Source: Loigolactobacillus jiayinensis
GTDB lineage: Bacteria; Bacillota; Bacilli; Lactobacillales; Lactobacillaceae
Direction of reading: 5' to 3'
Assembly (NCBI RefSeq): GCF_003946445.1
Contig: NZ_RHOF01000028.1
Location: forward strand, 1 to 52,997
DNA: 52,997 nt
Made by a program: the position numbers and the translations under genes. Positions 33,701 to 42,087 of this stretch are shown one piece after another. Each line of letters starts with the position of its first letter. The first letter of the stretch is position 1. The notes beneath the pieces are model-generated. The model ran no database searches and was not told the DNA's origin. It saw only the letters and a list, made by a program, of their open reading frames with translations.

Positions 33701-36327
33701 TTATTATCACCGGTGTTACCAGTGCCATCATTTGTGCTAGTAACTAGAATTTGGATAATTTGATCTTCACCATCTGTAAATGTATATGTTCCAGATGTTT
33801 TTTGCCCATCTGCTAAATCATAACCAACTGGAACATCACTTTCACTTATCGTCCAGTCAGTATCACTGCCGACTACACCGCTTAAGGCTGCCCCTGATCC
33901 GACTACAGCGCCTGTAGCAGAATCAATATATTGTATATTTGCAGTTTGATTAACTTCATAATGATAATTAACAATATAAGCACCATCGCCTTCGGAAGTT
34001 AGCGTTTCGTATTCATTTTCTAATGCAACTAATGCGCTATCAAGCGTCTTGCCCCAAGTAGACAATAAAATAACATTTCCATCATGTAATGTGGCAGTAG
34101 AACTAGCAAAGTCAAATGTATAGCCAGGTACCGTTGCGGGCGTAGGAACGATAATATCTTCTCCATTTTTAAAAGTTATATCTTGTGAATCCGAAATTGT
34201 TTTACCATCACTTGTAAATTCAATTGTAATCGATGAATCATATGGCGTAACCGTCAGTGTAGCTGGTGCAGTCTTAATTGTTTCTTTTTGTCCACTAGCT
34301 GAAATTGTTGCAATAACATAATATTGGTCGCCGTCATCTGTACTTGTAGTTGCAGCAGTCGTGTAACTTGTCCCTGTTGCGCCAGAAATTGCTTTGCCAT
34401 CTGGACCATACCACTGGTACGTGATCGTAGCACCAGCTGCAGAGGATGGAATTCCATTAATGGTAAATGTTGCAGGTTGTCCTTCATGAACAGTCTTATC
34501 ATCAACACCAGTACCAACTGTAATGGTATCACTTGTACCTGAAACCGTTGTGCCATCCCTATTTGTGACGGTGGCGGTAATTGTGGCAGTTCCTTTACCA
34601 ACTGCTGTAACTACACCATTAGCATCAACCGTTGCTACAGAATTATCACTTGAGGTCCAAGAAGTCACTTTGCTAGTTGAACCATCTGGTGTCAGTGTTG
34701 CCGTAGCTTGAGTAGTTCCGTTATAGGTTGAACTCTTGCCGCCAGCAGTAACAGTCGCACCAACAATTAGATAGTTATCATCTGTTGCAACGGAAACTGA
34801 AGTGGCAGGTACAGGCTCAGCTACAGTTGTCACAGTTGCAACATCTGAATAATAATTCGTAGTGCTACCAAGTGGAAGTCCAAAAAGCGTTACTTTTTCA
34901 GTAGCCTTAATTTGATAGTACATAGTTCCAGTTATTGATGGGACTACATTAAAGTTACCAGTTGCATTTGTTTTACCTTCCGTCCAAGTTACGCCATCCG
35001 TACTTGAATAAATTGTATATGAAGGTGTAAGTTGTACCGATCCTAACGAGATACCTGCTAAACCAAGTGAAGCTAAGTTATCAACAATCCCATACGCCAA
35101 ATGTGCATTGACTGCTGCAGTATCACCCAATACGATTGTTGAATCGGTTGGTTGTGATGAAATACCAGTAGTCAAATAAACGCCAATAATCGAACTTGGA
35201 TCAGCAGATACTGTTCCTTTTCCGTTCACTGTTGCTGCAGCAGCGGCTACGATTACTGTCTGTACCACTCCAGTTTGTTCATAGATTGCTTGAGCAGAAG
35301 ATAAAGCGGCTGCCAAGGCTGCGGACGATGGATCAACTAGGGTCGTTACTGCAGCAGAAGTAGCTACAGAATTAGCTGCAGTGGCAATTGCGCTAGCTGA
35401 AGCCGCGTTAGTCGTATCTGTATTTGCAGTCGTTGTTGGTGTCGCTACGTCAGAAACTGCGGCGCCATCATCTGTGCTGGCCGTACCAGTTGCTGGCGTT
35501 GCCGTAGCATCGGTGCCCGTTGCGGTTTGTTGCGTTGTTTCCGCAGTATCCGTATCAGTTGCGGCAGCTGCTGCAGAAGCCGCAGTACTGGTAGTAGCAG
35601 TATCAGTACTTGCTGGATCAGAAACATTCTGAGCAGCAGAAGTATCACTTGCTGTCGTTGAACCAGTAGTCGTTGTATCAGTTGCGGTGGAAGTTGCGTT
35701 AGTACTCGAAGCTGCAGTGCTTGAAGCAGTACTGTTGGTTGCTTCACTAGTCGACGTCCCACTTGTTGCATTTGTAGTTGTATCCGCGGTTGCAGCAGTA
35801 CTTTGATTATCAGATTCACTGCTTACTGATGTTGCATTCGAAGTGACTGCATTAGAGGCAGCGGTACTAGTTGAAGTAGTTGAGCTAGTACTAGTTGCTG
35901 TAGCACTAACTGCTGCTTCACTAGTAGCTACCGTACCGGTCGTATTTTCTGTTGTAGCTGTACTCTGATCATTACTAGTTGCGGTGCTTAAAGTTGCCGC
36001 ACTATTAGTGGAAGAACTCGAATTTGTACTAGAACTAGTGCTTGCCAAGGCAGCAGTCACCGCCGTCTCACTAACCGGCGCTTGACCACTGGTGGCTGAA
36101 CTATTAGCACTTGTTGTAGAAGTTTGCGTAACTGTTGCGTCATTATTTGCACTTACAGTATCTGCGTGCGCAACTACTCCAGGACCAAAAGCCAAGGTAA
36201 ACGTTGTCAATCCAGCGAATAACCAAAATTTGCCAGCCTTATACATCCGATAATGAACTTTGCTTGTTTCCCGGCGTAATTGCAAGTTCTTATTGCGCTT
36301 GGATATATTTTTGCTTCCCCACTGCAT
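30730..36327 (-). CDS. Large KxYKxGKxW / LPQTG surface adhesin with pentapeptide repeats
   Basis: A 1,865-residue cell-wall protein. In order: a KxYKxGKxW-type signal peptide (RMYKAGKFW at 27-35, cleavage after AHA55); a Ser/Thr/Ala-rich stalk (about 57-330); an unclassified region (330-510); a Big_2-like Ig domain (510-600); another Ig-like domain (605-690); and MucBP-like strands (690-865). Then come about 148 pentapeptides of form xxN(T/S/V)G (867-1609), an Ig-like domain (1610-1704) and a Gly/Ser/Asn repeat (1705-1788). It ends in the sortase signal LPQTGE (1827-1832), a hydrophobic segment and a KRRK tail. AGGAGATG precedes the ATG. It probably mediates adhesion; glycosylation by neighbouring enzymes is inferred. 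Confidence 0.93.
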   Translation of the reverse strand: MQWGSKNISKRNKNLQLRRETSKVHYRMYKAGKFWLFAGLTTFTLAFGPGVVAHADTVSANNDATVTQTSTTSANSSATSGQAPVSETAVTAALASTSSSTNSSSSTNSAATLSTATSNDQSTATTENTTGTVATSEAAVSATATSTSSTTSTSTAASNAVTSNATSVSSESDNQSTAATADTTTNATSGTSTSEATNSTASSTAASSTNATSTATDTTTTGSTTASDTSAAQNVSDPASTDTATTSTAASAAAAATDTDTAETTQQTATGTDATATPATGTASTDDGAAVSDVATPTTTANTDTTNAASASAIATAANSVATSAAVTTLVDPSSAALAAALSSAQAIYEQTGVVQTVIVAAAAATVNGKGTVSADPSSIIGVYLTTGISSQPTDSTIVLGDTAAVNAHLAYGIVDNLASLGLAGISLGSVQLTPSYTIYSSTDGVTWTEGKTNATGNFNVVPSITGTMYYQIKATEKVTLFGLPLGSTTNYYSDVATVTTVAEPVPATSVSVATDDNYLIVGATVTAGGKSSTYNGTTQATATLTPDGSTSKVTSWTSSDNSVATVDANGVVTAVGKGTATITATVTNRDGTTVSGTSDTITVGTGVDDKTVHEGQPATFTINGIPSSAAGATITYQWYGPDGKAISGATGTSYTTAATTSTDDGDQYYVIATISASGQKETIKTAPATLTVTPYDSSITIEFTSDGKTISDSQDITFKNGEDIIVPTPATVPGYTFDFASSTATLHDGNVILLSTWGKTLDSALVALENEYETLTSEGDGAYIVNYHYEVNQTANIQYIDSATGAVVGSGAALSGVVGSDTDWTISESDVPVGYDLADGQKTSGTYTFTDGEDQIIQILVTSTNDGTGNTGDNNTGDNNSGDSNTGNSNSGSNNTGDNNTGTSNSGDSNTGNSNSGSDNSGDNNTGNSNSGSDNSGDNNTGNSNSGSDNSGDTNTGNNNTGDNNTGDSNVGNSNSGSDNTGDNNTGNSNSGSDNSGDTNTGNNNTGDNNTGDSNVGNSNSGSDNTGDNNTGNSNSGSDNTGDNNTGTSNSGDSNTGNSNSGSDNSGDNNTGNSNSGSDNTGDNNTGTSNSGDSNTGNSNSGSDNSGDSNTGNSNSGSDNSGDNNTGNSNSGSDNSGDNNTGTSNSGDSNTGNSNSGSDNSGDNNTGNSNSGSDNSGDNNTGNSNSGSDNSGDTNTGNNNTGDNNTGDSNVGNSNSGSDNTGDNNTGNSNSGSDNSGDNNTGNSNSGSDNSGDTNTGNNNTGDNNTGDSNVGNSNSGSDNTGDNNTGNSNSGSDNTGDNNTGTSNSGDGNTGNSNSGSDNSGDNNTGNSNSGSDNSGDTNTGNNNTGDNNTGDSNVGNSNSGSDNTGDNNTGNSNSGSDNSGDNNTGNSNSGSDNSGDTNTGNNNTGDTNTGNNNTGDNNTGDSNVGNNNSGSDNTGDNNTGNSNSGSDNSGDNNTGNSNSGSDNSGDNNTGNSNSGSDNSGDTNTGNNNTGDNNTGDSNVGNSNSGSDNTGDNNTGNSNSGSDNSGDNNTGNSNSGSDNSGDNNTGNSNSGDNNTGDSNNGSDNVGSGNDGNSNVGDNNTGNNNVGNNNVGNNNVGNNLVGNDLPYQNLVGKNVVVANAANGGTWKITDSIATLNNSKGNDAKAEANYKQVTTFNNADVLTGTVEYISNVNMNKAGIYTVVMRYVSVDGVVKEVTTTVTVLPVTGTGSGNGTSTGNGSSTGNGSGNGSGNGSGNGSGISTGSGNGTGSSTGNGSSVGTGSNNGTGSSTGNGSSVGTGLGAGNGSSTGVESDTTGSAVNASNGATTTNSNLNGNTANAGKYTATTLPQTGESENTSMSIFGLMMVALASLFGFGSLDKRRKDNK
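30965..31205 (-). repeat. Gly/Ser/Asn/Thr linker repeat before the wall anchor
   Basis: Repeated GNGSSTGNGSGNG-type units form a flexible wall-spanning linker of about 80 residues upstream of LPQTGE. The base pattern is six- to twelve-base and irregular. Confidence 0.85.
31500..33735 (-). repeat. About 148 tandem 15-base units coding pentapeptide repeats
   Basis: Each 15-base unit encodes one pentapeptide ending in Gly (DNNTG, NSNSG, SDNSG, TSNSG, DSNVG and so on). Higher-order blocks of three to six units recur, for example DNNTG-NSNSG-SDNSG. Synonymous differences between blocks (gtt/att, cca/ccg in the complement) show duplication followed by drift. The two ends degrade into NVGNN and DLPYQNLVG units. 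Confidence 0.95.
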
Positions 36328-37117
36328 ACGAACATCTCCTAAAATTTTTTGACCTAAAATAAGTATATAAATAACTAAAGTTTGAAATGTTGATCTAGCG
36401 TCATAGCTATATATTCAAAATAAGTGATTTTTTATATCAAATATAGTTTCAACAATATTCACACCTAATAATAGCTCTTTTATCATAAAAGTAAACTATT
36501 TTTTACCAATTTATATTTTTAAAAATATATAAGCTATCAAAATTAAATATATTCTTTATTATTACAGATCACTAATTAGCCTATTTGACCAGTTTTCAGC
36601 TTGCTTCCATAAATATTTTTGTCTATAATCACGAATAATATAAGCTATTTTAATTTACTTATTTTTTAAAAATTCAGATATTTCTATGTGATAGTTTTCT
36701 GAAAAAGGCTATAAATCCGCTTTTGCAACTTATAATACTGTATTCTACAGCTGATAGCCGTAATAAATAAGCTGGTGTTAAACTATTTATTTTTTCTTAA
36801 AAATAATTTAAGTTTAGTTTCAGTAGGCAAGCCAGCGTATAGAATCAAATTAACTTATCTTAGTTAATCGTGATATTTCTTAATCACTAACATATATATA
36901 TAATTTGGCTTTTTATGAAAAATAAAATACTAGGACTATATTTTTCATCTTTGCTATAGTTCATTAAACAAATATCTTTTCATTTAAATGTATATCGTTA
37001 TTGTGAATATAACAGTCAATAGTGTTCAACTAGATGATAGAAAAGTGAATAATAGCAAAAAAATAACATGGTAGTAAAGCTATGGTACAGCTTTACTACC
37101 ATGTTATTCATCAGGGA
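36328..37117. other. 790-base AT-rich non-coding region upstream of the adhesin
   Basis: No credible gene is visible. The stretch is strikingly AT-rich and contains the adhesin promoter area (TATACT candidate near 36365 on the minus strand), scattered TATATA tracts, and at its right end the activase terminator. I see no clear operator or RNA fold; upstream silencing or curvature is possible but not shown. Confidence 0.6.
37062..37108 (-). terminator. Terminator after the activating enzyme gene
   Basis: A perfect 20-pair stem (37062-37081 with 37089-37108) and seven-base loop, followed on the minus strand by six T. Confidence 0.9.
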
Positions 37118-37915
37118 CTACCAGCCGTTTATCTTAGCAATAACGCCATATTCGCTAAGAATAGCTTGATAATTTAATAGATCATCACTTTGTAGTTGTT
37201 TGACGTCTGCTAAAGCGTAATCACGGCCCAAATCGCGATACTTTTTTAAGCCAAATTGATGAAACGGTAACAGTTCAATATTAGTAATGCCCATTTTTTG
37301 AAATAGTTCACCAAAATGATGCGCATTACTTAAGTCATAATTGAAACCAGGAATAATCGGAATTCGGACGGTTAAAGCTTGTTGCGCATCAATGGCTGTT
37401 TGCAGATTTTGTAAAATCAGCTCATTACCACCACCCGCTCCCTGCCGGTGTTGCTGGCTATCCCAATGTTTGCAATCATAGTACATGAAATCCATTTGCT
37501 GCATAAACTGCTGAAAAACCGCCGGTGCCGCGTAACCAGTCGTTTCACACATTACACTAATTCCGGCGGCATGGATTGCTTGTGCTAGTTCAATGGCAAA
37601 CGGCGCTTGAAACAGAACCTCACCACCGGAAAAAGTAACGCCACCACCTGATTCAGCATAGAAATCACGATCCTGTAAAATAACTTGCATAATTTCAGCT
37701 ACTGTTTTGTATTCACCAATCATTGTCGGTGTTTGCTTTTGTTCATCATACATCGTTTCTGGACGGCCAGATTGTGATTCCGGATTAGCACACCACTTGC
37801 ACCGTAAGGGACAACCTTTGAAGAAAACCACCGTCCGAATTCCCGGTCCATCATTCAAACTAAATTTTTGTATATTGAAAATTAAACCTTTATCAGTCGT
37901 TGTCAAATTACTCAT
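37118..37915 (-). CDS. Glycyl radical enzyme activating protein (radical SAM)
   Basis: It uses S-adenosylmethionine and a 4Fe-4S cluster to place the glycyl radical on its partner. From the ATG at 37915 (MSNLTTTDK, GGAGG eight bases upstream) it is 265 residues. The cluster motif C-x3-C-x2-C is Cys35, Cys39, Cys42 (GCPLRCKWCANP), and the SAM motif is SGGGVTFSGGE. After Cys42 there is no Cys-rich ferredoxin-like insert, unlike many non-PFL activases such as YbiY. It is divergent from the DeoR regulator and the lyase it should serve. Confidence 0.9.
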   Translation of the reverse strand: MSNLTTTDKGLIFNIQKFSLNDGPGIRTVVFFKGCPLRCKWCANPESQSGRPETMYDEQKQTPTMIGEYKTVAEIMQVILQDRDFYAESGGGVTFSGGEVLFQAPFAIELAQAIHAAGISVMCETTGYAAPAVFQQFMQQMDFMYYDCKHWDSQQHRQGAGGGNELILQNLQTAIDAQQALTVRIPIIPGFNYDLSNAHHFGELFQKMGITNIELLPFHQFGLKKYRDLGRDYALADVKQLQSDDLLNYQAILSEYGVIAKINGW

Positions 37916-37960
37916 AGCTTGCACCTCCATTTTCAGTTTTACCATAACACACAATTATTC

Positions 37961-37990
37961 AAACGTAAATAAAAATAGTTTCTTTCAAAA
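37961..37990 (-). promoter_or_regulatory. Operator-like element upstream of the activase gene
   Basis: The plus-strand text CGTAAATAAAAATAGTTTCT followed by TTCAAAA resembles the segment at 38910-38940 before the glycyl radical enzyme (CGTAA, A-rich spacer, AGTTTC-x-TTC). It may be a DeoR-family site. Confidence 0.4.
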
Positions 37991-38071
37991 ACCAGCATTT
38001 TGCGATAACATGGTAGAATAGACTTATACTAAATTTCTTAAGCACCTATTTGTAAGCGCAGGAGGTCACAC

Positions 38072-38818
38072 ATGGCGAAACGTAGTGAACAATTATTAGA
38101 AATCGTTAATCAGAATAAAAAAATAGAGGTCAATCGCTTAGCTGAACTTTTACAGGTTTCGAAAGTAACGATTCGTAAAGATCTAACCGAACTAGAACAG
38201 CGCGGTTTATTACAACGGCGGCACGGTTACGCCATTATCAATAATCCGGATAACTTAAGTTTCCGCTTAGCACAAAATTACGATACCAAAGTTAAAATTG
38301 CAAAATTAGCGGCTGCACAGGTCACTGAAAACGAAACAATCATGATTGAATCCGGCTCAACCTGCGCCCTGTTAGCTGAACAGCTTGGACGACAGAAGAA
38401 ACACGTCACGATCATCACAAATTCGTATTTTATCGCCAACTTTGTTGAAAAGTTTGACAACATCGAAATCATGCTACTAGGCGGCGAATACCAAGCTAAT
38501 GCAGAAGTAGTTGTTGGACCGTTAGCAAAGATGCTCCTGCCTAACTTTCACGTCAAAAAATTATTTGTTGGCACAGATGGCTTCGCAGCTGATACCGGCT
38601 TTTTCAGTAATGATCTAATGCGTGCAGAAATCGTGCAAGCTATGGCACAGCAGTCTGATCAAGCTATTATCTTAACTGATTCCAGTAAATTTAGTTCTCC
38701 TGGTGTGGTCAAGCAACTCCCGCTAAGCGCTGTTGCTACAGTGATTACTGACCAACAAATTCCAACAATTATCCGTGATTTATTAGAGCAGAAAAAAATC
38801 GATTTACGTTTAGCCTAA
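38072..38818 (+). CDS. DeoR-family transcription regulator
   Basis: A 248-residue repressor-type protein. The N-terminal winged helix (1-57) has the DeoR pattern VNRLAELLQVSKVTIRKDLTELEQRGLLQRRHG. The C-terminal sugar-phosphate-binding domain has ESGSTCALLAEQLG near residue 92, a LLGGEYQ strand and FVGTDGF near residue 168. DeoR proteins bind phosphorylated sugars, fitting control of the adjacent radical lyase and aldolase. AGGAGG lies before the ATG. A terminator separates it from the lyase gene. Confidence 0.9.
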   Translation: MAKRSEQLLEIVNQNKKIEVNRLAELLQVSKVTIRKDLTELEQRGLLQRRHGYAIINNPDNLSFRLAQNYDTKVKIAKLAAAQVTENETIMIESGSTCALLAEQLGRQKKHVTIITNSYFIANFVEKFDNIEIMLLGGEYQANAEVVVGPLAKMLLPNFHVKKLFVGTDGFAADTGFFSNDLMRAEIVQAMAQQSDQAIILTDSSKFSSPGVVKQLPLSAVATVITDQQIPTIIRDLLEQKKIDLRLA

Positions 38819-38822
38819 CTTC

Positions 38823-38872
38823 AAAAGCAATGACTAAGACCTAGATTAAATTAGGGGTCAGTCATTGCTTTT
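38823..38872 (+). terminator. Terminator after the DeoR gene
   Basis: AAAAGCAATGACT pairs with AGTCATTGCTTTT, with a short inner ACC/GGT pairing, then T-rich sequence. Confidence 0.85.
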
Positions 38873-38909
38873 TATTTTGTGTTTTAGTTATTTACGTGTT
38901 ATTATACAT

Positions 38910-38940
38910 TCGTAAGAAATAATAAAAAGTTTCGTTCGAT
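38910..38940 (+). promoter_or_regulatory. Operator-like element before the glycyl radical enzyme
   Basis: CGTAAGAAATAATAAAAAGT followed by TTCGTTCGAT lies just upstream of the ribosome site. It resembles the 37961-37990 element. Confidence 0.4.
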
Positions 38941-38953
38941 AGGAGGAGCTAAA

Positions 38954-41383
38954 ATGCAAGTTGTTGAAAAAACCGTTAAAAACCATTTTGGAACATTGAG
39001 TCCACGGATGACACGCTATCGAGAGACCATCCTTGAAGCCAAACCTTACGTTGATGCTGAACGCGCCATTTTAACAACCCAAGCTTACCAAGCACATCAA
39101 CACGAACAGGTTGATGTGTTACGCGCTGAAACCTTGGTCAATATTTTAGAGCACATGTCGCTTTACATCGAACCAGATTCGCTATTAGCTGGTAACCAAG
39201 CACGGCAAAATCGTTGGGCACCAATTTATCCTGAGTATTCAATGAATTGGGTCGTCGATGAGCTGGATCAATTTGAAAAACGACCTGGCGATGTTTTCTA
39301 CATTACTGAAGAAACGAAACAAGAATTACGCGAAATTGCCCCATTTTGGAAAAATAATACGTTGGAGGATCGTGGCTATGCAGCTTTTCCACCTGAAAGT
39401 CGCTTATTCTATGACTTAGGTATTATCGGCGCTGATGGTAATATTACCTCCGGCGATGGTCATATCGCCGTTGACTACAAAAATGTGATCAACAAAGGCT
39501 TAAAATGGTACGAACAACGCGTACAAACTGCTATGGCTAAGCTTGAATTAACTGATATTAATGACCAAAAGAAGTTTTACTTTTATCAAGCAAGCTTAAA
39601 AGTTATCACTGCCGTTAAGGATTTTGCTCAACGCTACGCTGATCTAGCGCGACAACAAGCTGAACAAGCCACTGATCCGGCAAAACGTGCTGAGCGTTTA
39701 CAGCTAGCGCAGATTTTAGAAAAAGTGCCTTACACGCCAGCGACTACTTTTTATGAAGCCATTCAATCCGTTTGGCTAGTTCATTTAGTCTTACAAATTG
39801 AATCCAACGGTCACTCAGTTTCCTACGGTCGCCTCGATCAGTACCTTTATCCATTTTATCAGCATGATATTGAAAGCGGTATTATAACAGATGAGCAAGC
39901 TACTGAACTGTTGACTAACCTCTGTTTAAAAACATTGACTATCAACAAGATTCGCTCTTGGGCACACACTGAATTCTCGGCAGGTAGCCCACTATATCAA
40001 AACATCACGATCGGCGGCCAAACACCAGACGGTCACGACGCAGTTAATCCGTTATCTTATCTGATTTTACGGGCGATTGCGCAAGCGCATTTACCGCAAC
40101 CTAATTTAACCGTGCGTTACCATAAAGGCTTAAGCGATAAGTTTATGCGTGAATGTGTTGAGGTTATCAAGCAAGGTTTGGGTATGCCCGCATTCAACAA
40201 TGATGAGATCATCATCCCCTCGTTTATCCGTCGTGGTGTCAAAAAAGCTGATGCCTACAATTATAGTGCCATTGGCTGTGTTGAAACCGCCGTACCAGGC
40301 AAATGGGGCTATCGTTGTACTGGGATGAGTTTCATTAATTTTCCGCGGACGTTGCTAATCGTTATGAACGATGGTGTTGATCCTGAATCCGGCAAGCGAG
40401 TTTTACCTGGGTACGGCAAATTTACTGATATGCACCATTACGCTGAACTCACCGCCGCTTGGGATAAATCTTTACGTGAAATCACGCGCCAAAGTGTAAT
40501 CATTGAAAATAGTTGTGATCTTGCCTTAGAACAAGGTTACCCTGATATTCTTTGTTCCATGTTGACCGACGATTGTATCGGTCGCGGTAAAACGATTAAA
40601 GAAGGCGGCGCGATCTATGACTTTATCAGCGGGTTACAAGTTGGTATTGCCAACTTAGCCGATTCGTTGGCCGCAATTAAACAATTAGTTTTTGAGCAAC
40701 AAAAAATCACCCCTACCGAATTATGGCACGCGCTGGAAACTGATTTTGCCAATGCGGATGGTCAACGGATCCAACAAATGTTGCTGAATGATGCCCCTAA
40801 ATACGGCAATGATAATGATGCAGTTGATGACTTAATTGTTGACGCTTATCAGCCTTATATTGACGAAATCGCTAAATACAAAAACACGCGGTATGGCCGC
40901 GGTCCAATTGGTGGCCTGCGATACGCCGGTACTTCATCGATTTCAGCTAATGTCGGTCAAGGCCATAGCACTCTAGCCACACCTGATGGTCGCCACGCAC
41001 GGACCCCTTTAGCCGAAGGTTGTTCGCCGGAACACGCAATGGATATTGCTGGACCAACTGCTGTCTTCAAATCCGTTTCTAAATTGGCGACTGGCGACAT
41101 TACCGGTGGCGTCTTGCTTAATCAGAAAATGTCACCACAGATCCTACGTAGTGATGAAAGCTGCATGAAATTAATCGCCTTGCTGCGGACCTTCTTTAAC
41201 CGACTACATGGCTACCATGTGCAATATAACATTGTCTCCCGTGACACTTTGATTGCCGCACAGAAACAGCCCGCTGATTATCGTGACTTGATTGTTCGCG
41301 TCGCCGGCTACTCTGCTTTCTTCGTTGGCCTATCTAAAGAGACTCAAGATGATATTATTGCCCGCACCGAACAATCACTTTAA
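38954..41383 (+). CDS. YbiW/PflD-like glycyl radical enzyme
   Basis: An 809-residue glycyl radical lyase. The active-site thiyl cysteine is Cys442 in SAIGCVETAVPGKWGYR, with Glu444 as general base as in dehydratase and lyase members rather than the Cys-Cys of pyruvate formate-lyase. The radical glycine is Gly785 in VRVAGYSAFF. It is therefore not classical PFL. With an FSA-type aldolase and DeoR regulator it matches the ybiW-ybiY-fsaA set. I recall recent work assigning that set to 1,5-anhydroglucitol-6-phosphate ring opening; this substrate is an inference here. AGGAGG precedes the ATG. Confidence 0.88.
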   Translation: MQVVEKTVKNHFGTLSPRMTRYRETILEAKPYVDAERAILTTQAYQAHQHEQVDVLRAETLVNILEHMSLYIEPDSLLAGNQARQNRWAPIYPEYSMNWVVDELDQFEKRPGDVFYITEETKQELREIAPFWKNNTLEDRGYAAFPPESRLFYDLGIIGADGNITSGDGHIAVDYKNVINKGLKWYEQRVQTAMAKLELTDINDQKKFYFYQASLKVITAVKDFAQRYADLARQQAEQATDPAKRAERLQLAQILEKVPYTPATTFYEAIQSVWLVHLVLQIESNGHSVSYGRLDQYLYPFYQHDIESGIITDEQATELLTNLCLKTLTINKIRSWAHTEFSAGSPLYQNITIGGQTPDGHDAVNPLSYLILRAIAQAHLPQPNLTVRYHKGLSDKFMRECVEVIKQGLGMPAFNNDEIIIPSFIRRGVKKADAYNYSAIGCVETAVPGKWGYRCTGMSFINFPRTLLIVMNDGVDPESGKRVLPGYGKFTDMHHYAELTAAWDKSLREITRQSVIIENSCDLALEQGYPDILCSMLTDDCIGRGKTIKEGGAIYDFISGLQVGIANLADSLAAIKQLVFEQQKITPTELWHALETDFANADGQRIQQMLLNDAPKYGNDNDAVDDLIVDAYQPYIDEIAKYKNTRYGRGPIGGLRYAGTSSISANVGQGHSTLATPDGRHARTPLAEGCSPEHAMDIAGPTAVFKSVSKLATGDITGGVLLNQKMSPQILRSDESCMKLIALLRTFFNRLHGYHVQYNIVSRDTLIAAQKQPADYRDLIVRVAGYSAFFVGLSKETQDDIIARTEQSL

Positions 41384-41401
41384 ACGAAAGAAGCTGTCAT
41401 T

Positions 41402-42082
41402 ATGGAATTTCTACTTGATACGATTCATTTAGCTGATATTGAAAAATATGCCGCTATTTTACCTTTAGCCGGCGTCACTTCTAACCCAACAATCGTTAAA
41501 AAAGAAGGCAAAATCGATTTTTTCCCACATATGCGGCAAATTCGCCAATTAATTGGCCCTGATGCTTCCCTGCACGTCCAAGTTGTTGGCCAAACCGTTC
41601 CCGCGATGCTCGCTGATGCCCACACTATTTTGCAGAACATTGACGATGCCGTTTACATTAAGGTTCCAACCACTGAAATCGGCCTAGAAGTAATCAAACA
41701 ATTGAAAAAAGAAGGCCATCACGTCACTGCTACCGCTATCTACACCAAATTTCAAGGTTATCTGGCTATCGCGGCTGGCGCAGACTATATCGCACCCTAC
41801 TATAACCGCATGGAAAATATGAATCTTGATGCTGCAGCAACCGTAGCTGGCTTTGCCCAAGCAATTCAACATTCTCATGCAACCACTAAAATTCTAGCCG
41901 CCAGTTTTCACAATGTCGGTCAGGTCAATACCGCCTTTGAAAATGGTGCTCAAGCAGCTACTATGGGTGTTGATATTATTCAGGCCGCACTGACAATGCC
42001 AGCAATAGGCCAAGCGGTCGCAGATTTCACTAGCGATTGGGAAAGCCTTTATGGCGTGCATCAAACAATTAGTGATCTATAA
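41402..42082 (+). CDS. FSA/TalC-type aldolase (transaldolase family)
   Basis: A 226-residue class I aldolase with the Schiff-base Lys87 in DDAVYIKVPTTEIG and the N-terminal MEFLLDTIHLADIEKY. GVTSNPTIVKKEG near residue 24 and VAGFAQAIQ-type helices also fit fructose-6-phosphate aldolase. It lies 18 bases after the radical enzyme and probably cleaves that enzyme's ketose-phosphate product. The length fits FSA rather than full transaldolase. Confidence 0.9.
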   Translation: MEFLLDTIHLADIEKYAAILPLAGVTSNPTIVKKEGKIDFFPHMRQIRQLIGPDASLHVQVVGQTVPAMLADAHTILQNIDDAVYIKVPTTEIGLEVIKQLKKEGHHVTATAIYTKFQGYLAIAAGADYIAPYYNRMENMNLDAAATVAGFAQAIQHSHATTKILAASFHNVGQVNTAFENGAQAATMGVDIIQAALTMPAIGQAVADFTSDWESLYGVHQTISDL

Positions 42083-42087
42083 CTACT

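Noticed and set aside
31500-33735. Regular short repeats resembling a CRISPR array
   Set aside because: Units are contiguous 15-mers in frame with a coding sequence, with no unique spacers and no cas genes nearby.
31529-33763. 744-codon open frame on the strand opposite the adhesin repeats (Leu/Pro/Ser-rich)
   Set aside because: It is the complement of the 15-base repeats; repetition of codons without complementary stops keeps the frame open. It has no ribosome site and reads as monotonous LLLPVLLSP.
38954-41383. Calling the glycyl radical enzyme pyruvate formate-lyase
   Set aside because: The active site reads GCVE with a single Cys rather than the Cys-Cys pair of PFL, and neighbours include an FSA-type aldolase.
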